A model generated the notes under the pieces. It had not been told where the DNA came from. It ran no database searches and saw only the letters and a list, made by a program, of their open reading frames with translations. From Enteractinococcus sp. (lineage in GTDB: Bacteria; Actinomycetota; Actinomycetes; Actinomycetales; Micrococcaceae), in contig JAJUIX010000069.1 in assembly GCA_029267455.1 (NCBI GenBank), forward strand, positions 1 through 6,796: a stretch of 6,796 nt of DNA, read 5' to 3'. Position numbers and translations under genes: made by a program. Shown here one piece after another: positions 5,843 to 6,796 of the stretch (its first letter is position 1; every line of letters begins with the position of its first letter).

Positions 5843-5871
5843 ACCGGAGCCGTGAAGGCACCTCGGTCCCG
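5843..5871 (+). promoter_or_regulatory. conserved double-palindrome element, copy 1
   Basis: CGGAGCCG (5845-5852) and CGGTCCCG (5864-5871) both fit CGGNNCCG and start 19 bases apart, about two helical turns. The 29-base block matches the one before the second cupin at 23 positions. It lies just upstream of a perfect -10 box that lacks a recognisable -35, as expected for an activator site. Confidence 0.55.
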
Positions 5872-5886
5872 CCAACACAGCGGTTT

Positions 5887-5892
5887 TATAGT
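5887..5892 (+). promoter_or_regulatory. -10 box of first cupin gene
   Basis: TATAGT is a near-consensus -10 box. Transcription would begin around 5899, leaving about eight bases before the ATG and placing the GGGGG at 5894-5898 mostly upstream of the RNA start. The -35 region (CGGTCC) overlaps the second palindrome of the conserved element. Confidence 0.45.
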
Positions 5893-5906
5893 TGGGGGCG
5901 AGAGCC

Positions 5907-6470
5907 ATGGACTGGACGGCAGATCAGGTCGATGAGATGCGCGTCGGGCGACCCACTTATGGGGAGAGGGAGCAGAGCGGCGCGCTGACTTGGCTCCGCA
6001 CCGTCCAGGAGGCCGGCGGCGAGTACAGCTTGCTCTATGCCGAGGTTGGATCGGGTTATCAAGTCTTCCCGCATTATCACACGCTCTATACCGAGACGTT
6101 CAAGCTCTTGGAAGGTGGCGTTGAAGGGCGGGCCGGCAATCAGCGCATAAGCCTAGGAGTCGGCGACGAAGTCGCCATCCCGCCGCGTATGGTCCACGGA
6201 TGGTCGGGCGGTAATGCAGGGTTTGAGAAGTGGGTGATCATGCTTCCTAACATGGCCGTCTATGGTCTCACCATCCCTGATTTACGATCAATAAACTTCG
6301 TGCACGCGGCTCTTGTACTCGTGGAATCTGATACCAACCTGCCTGGGAGCGCTCGGGTGCTGAACCCGGTGGTCAAAGCCGTGGCCTGGCTGGGGTGTAA
6401 GGCAGGCGTCGACCGGCGACTAGAAGAAAAATACTTTCATCGCACCACAGGTGAGGTCGCAGCAGGATAA
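5907..6470 (+). CDS. metal-binding cupin-domain protein, tandem copy 1
   Basis: A 187-residue single-domain cupin, predicted cytoplasmic. Motif 1, G-x5-H-x-H-x4-E-x6-G, is complete: Gly50, His56, His58, Glu63, Gly70 (FPHYHTLYTETFKLLEG). Motif 2 follows at Gly86 to His97 (GDEVAIPPRMVHGW) with the fourth metal ligand, His97. So a mononuclear metal site (Fe, Mn, Ni or Zn) is likely. Beyond the barrel lie about 75 residues without a motif I know (IPDLRSINFVHAAL to EEKYFHR), so the protein is longer than minimal cupins. The start is ATG 5907, because the second copy starts at the same place. The in-frame TTG at 5892 lies in the -10 box. No enzyme activity can be named: dioxygenase, isomerase and ligand-sensor roles are all possible. 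A paralogue follows 108 bases downstream. Confidence 0.87.
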   Translation: MDWTADQVDEMRVGRPTYGEREQSGALTWLRTVQEAGGEYSLLYAEVGSGYQVFPHYHTLYTETFKLLEGGVEGRAGNQRISLGVGDEVAIPPRMVHGWSGGNAGFEKWVIMLPNMAVYGLTIPDLRSINFVHAALVLVESDTNLPGSARVLNPVVKAVAWLGCKAGVDRRLEEKYFHRTTGEVAAG

Positions 6471-6511
6471 CGCCTTCTACGATGCGGGACTTTTGACATG
6501 GAATGACAGCA

Positions 6512-6540
6512 ACCGGGACCGTGAGGCTACCTCGGTTCCG
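6512..6540 (+). promoter_or_regulatory. conserved double-palindrome element, copy 2
   Basis: CGGGACCG (6514-6521) and CGGTTCCG (6533-6540) again fit CGGNNCCG and start 19 bases apart. The block keeps nearly the same distance to the following ATG as copy 1 (three bases different), while the DNA between them and further upstream differs more. A consensus-like TTGACA at 6493-6498 lies upstream but has no -10 box at normal spacing. Confidence 0.55.
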
Positions 6541-6565
6541 TCACCACACCAGCTGATAAAAAGTT

Positions 6566-6570
6566 GGAGG
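6566..6570 (+). promoter_or_regulatory. ribosome binding site of second cupin
   Basis: GGAGG, eight bases before ATG 6579, in the conserved string GTTGGAGGCGAAAGCC. Copy 1 has GGGGG in its place, a weaker site. This fixes the start of the edge-truncated gene. Confidence 0.6.
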
Positions 6571-6578
6571 CGAAAGCC

Positions 6579-6796
6579 ATGGAATGGACACTTGAACAGG
6601 CCGAAGAGATGCGCATCGGTCGACGAACTTATGGCGACAAGCATAAAGGCGGCGCTTTGACCTGGCTCCGCACCGGGCAGGAAACTGGCGGGGAGTACAG
6701 CCTGTTATATGGCGAGTTGGGCCCTGGGTATTGGATCTTTCCGCACTATCACACGGTCTACACCGAGACCTTCAAGATCTTGGAAGGGCACTTGCC
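6579..6796 (+). CDS. metal-binding cupin-domain protein, tandem copy 2 (partial at right edge)
   Basis: The first 72 codons of a second cupin, open to the end of the window. The start is MEWTLEQAEEMRIGRRTYG; cupin motif 1 is complete in FPHYHTVYTETFKILEG, with both histidines and the glutamate kept. By hand alignment 49 of 72 residues equal copy 1 with no gaps, so the duplication is old and both copies have stayed under selection. Motif 2 lies beyond the window. Differences cluster outside the metal motif (for example residues 20-24 and Gly45/Pro49/Trp52), as expected if the copies differ in substrate or ligand. Whether further copies follow cannot be seen. Confidence 0.85.
   Translation, partial: MEWTLEQAEEMRIGRRTYGDKHKGGALTWLRTGQETGGEYSLLYGELGPGYWIFPHYHTVYTETFKILEGHL

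Larger units (their letters stand above)
5843..6796 (+). repeat. diverged tandem duplication of element plus cupin gene
   Basis: The unit consists of the double-palindrome element, leader and cupin gene and is 672 bases from ATG to ATG. The second unit is cut by the window edge. Upstream elements match at 23 of 29 bases and the proteins at about two thirds of residues, so regulation and gene were duplicated together. Confidence 0.8.

Noticed and set aside
5892..5906. TTG 5892 as start of the first cupin
   Set aside because: It lies in the -10 box; ATG 5907 aligns exactly with the start of the second copy.
6451..6660. Plus-strand frame of 69 codons spanning the gap between the cupins
   Set aside because: It crosses the conserved element and overlaps the start of the second cupin in another frame; no family resemblance.

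Overview
The window looks like chromosomal DNA from a moderately high-GC actinomycete. Evidence is the G/C-rich third codon positions, several genes whose likely -10 box lies only 6-8 bases before the start codon (leaderless transcription), and the gene types. I cannot name the genus; Micrococcales or Corynebacteriales would fit.

Layout: (1) 3-119 is the C-terminal end of an IS481-type transposase running in from the left edge; its stop codon overlaps the start of the next gene. (2) 116-2234 is a plus-strand redox/detoxification cluster: an NmrA-like NAD(P)-binding oxidoreductase, a possible 43-residue arginine-rich microprotein, a flavodoxin-like NAD(P)H-dependent reductase and an OsmC-type organic hydroperoxide reductase. 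(3) A perfect 11-bp hairpin (2249-2277) separates this cluster from a convergent two-component system on the minus strand (2294-4377). That system has a NarL/LuxR-type response regulator whose start overlaps the stop of its HPK7-like histidine kinase. The kinase has an extra C-terminal membrane helix and an extracytoplasmic tail. (4) Divergent from the kinase is a two-gene operon for a DedA membrane protein and a CDP-alcohol phosphatidyltransferase (4493-5697), again with an ATGA stop/start overlap. (5) After an AT-richer gap come two tandem, diverged copies of a metal-binding cupin gene (5907-6470 and 6579 to the right edge). Each is preceded by the same 29-bp element made of two CGGNNCCG palindromes 19 bp apart.

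The first cluster suggests defence against peroxides, quinones or electrophiles. The divergent kinase and DedA/phospholipid genes suggest an envelope-stress sensor beside membrane-lipid genes, and their promoters share a GGCCCCT motif next to the -10 box. The tandem cupins with conserved upstream dyads look like a regulated paralogue array of unknown function that continues beyond the window. The cupin array and the kinase tail are the least ordinary items. I do not see a defence system, CRISPR array, or tRNA or rRNA gene.
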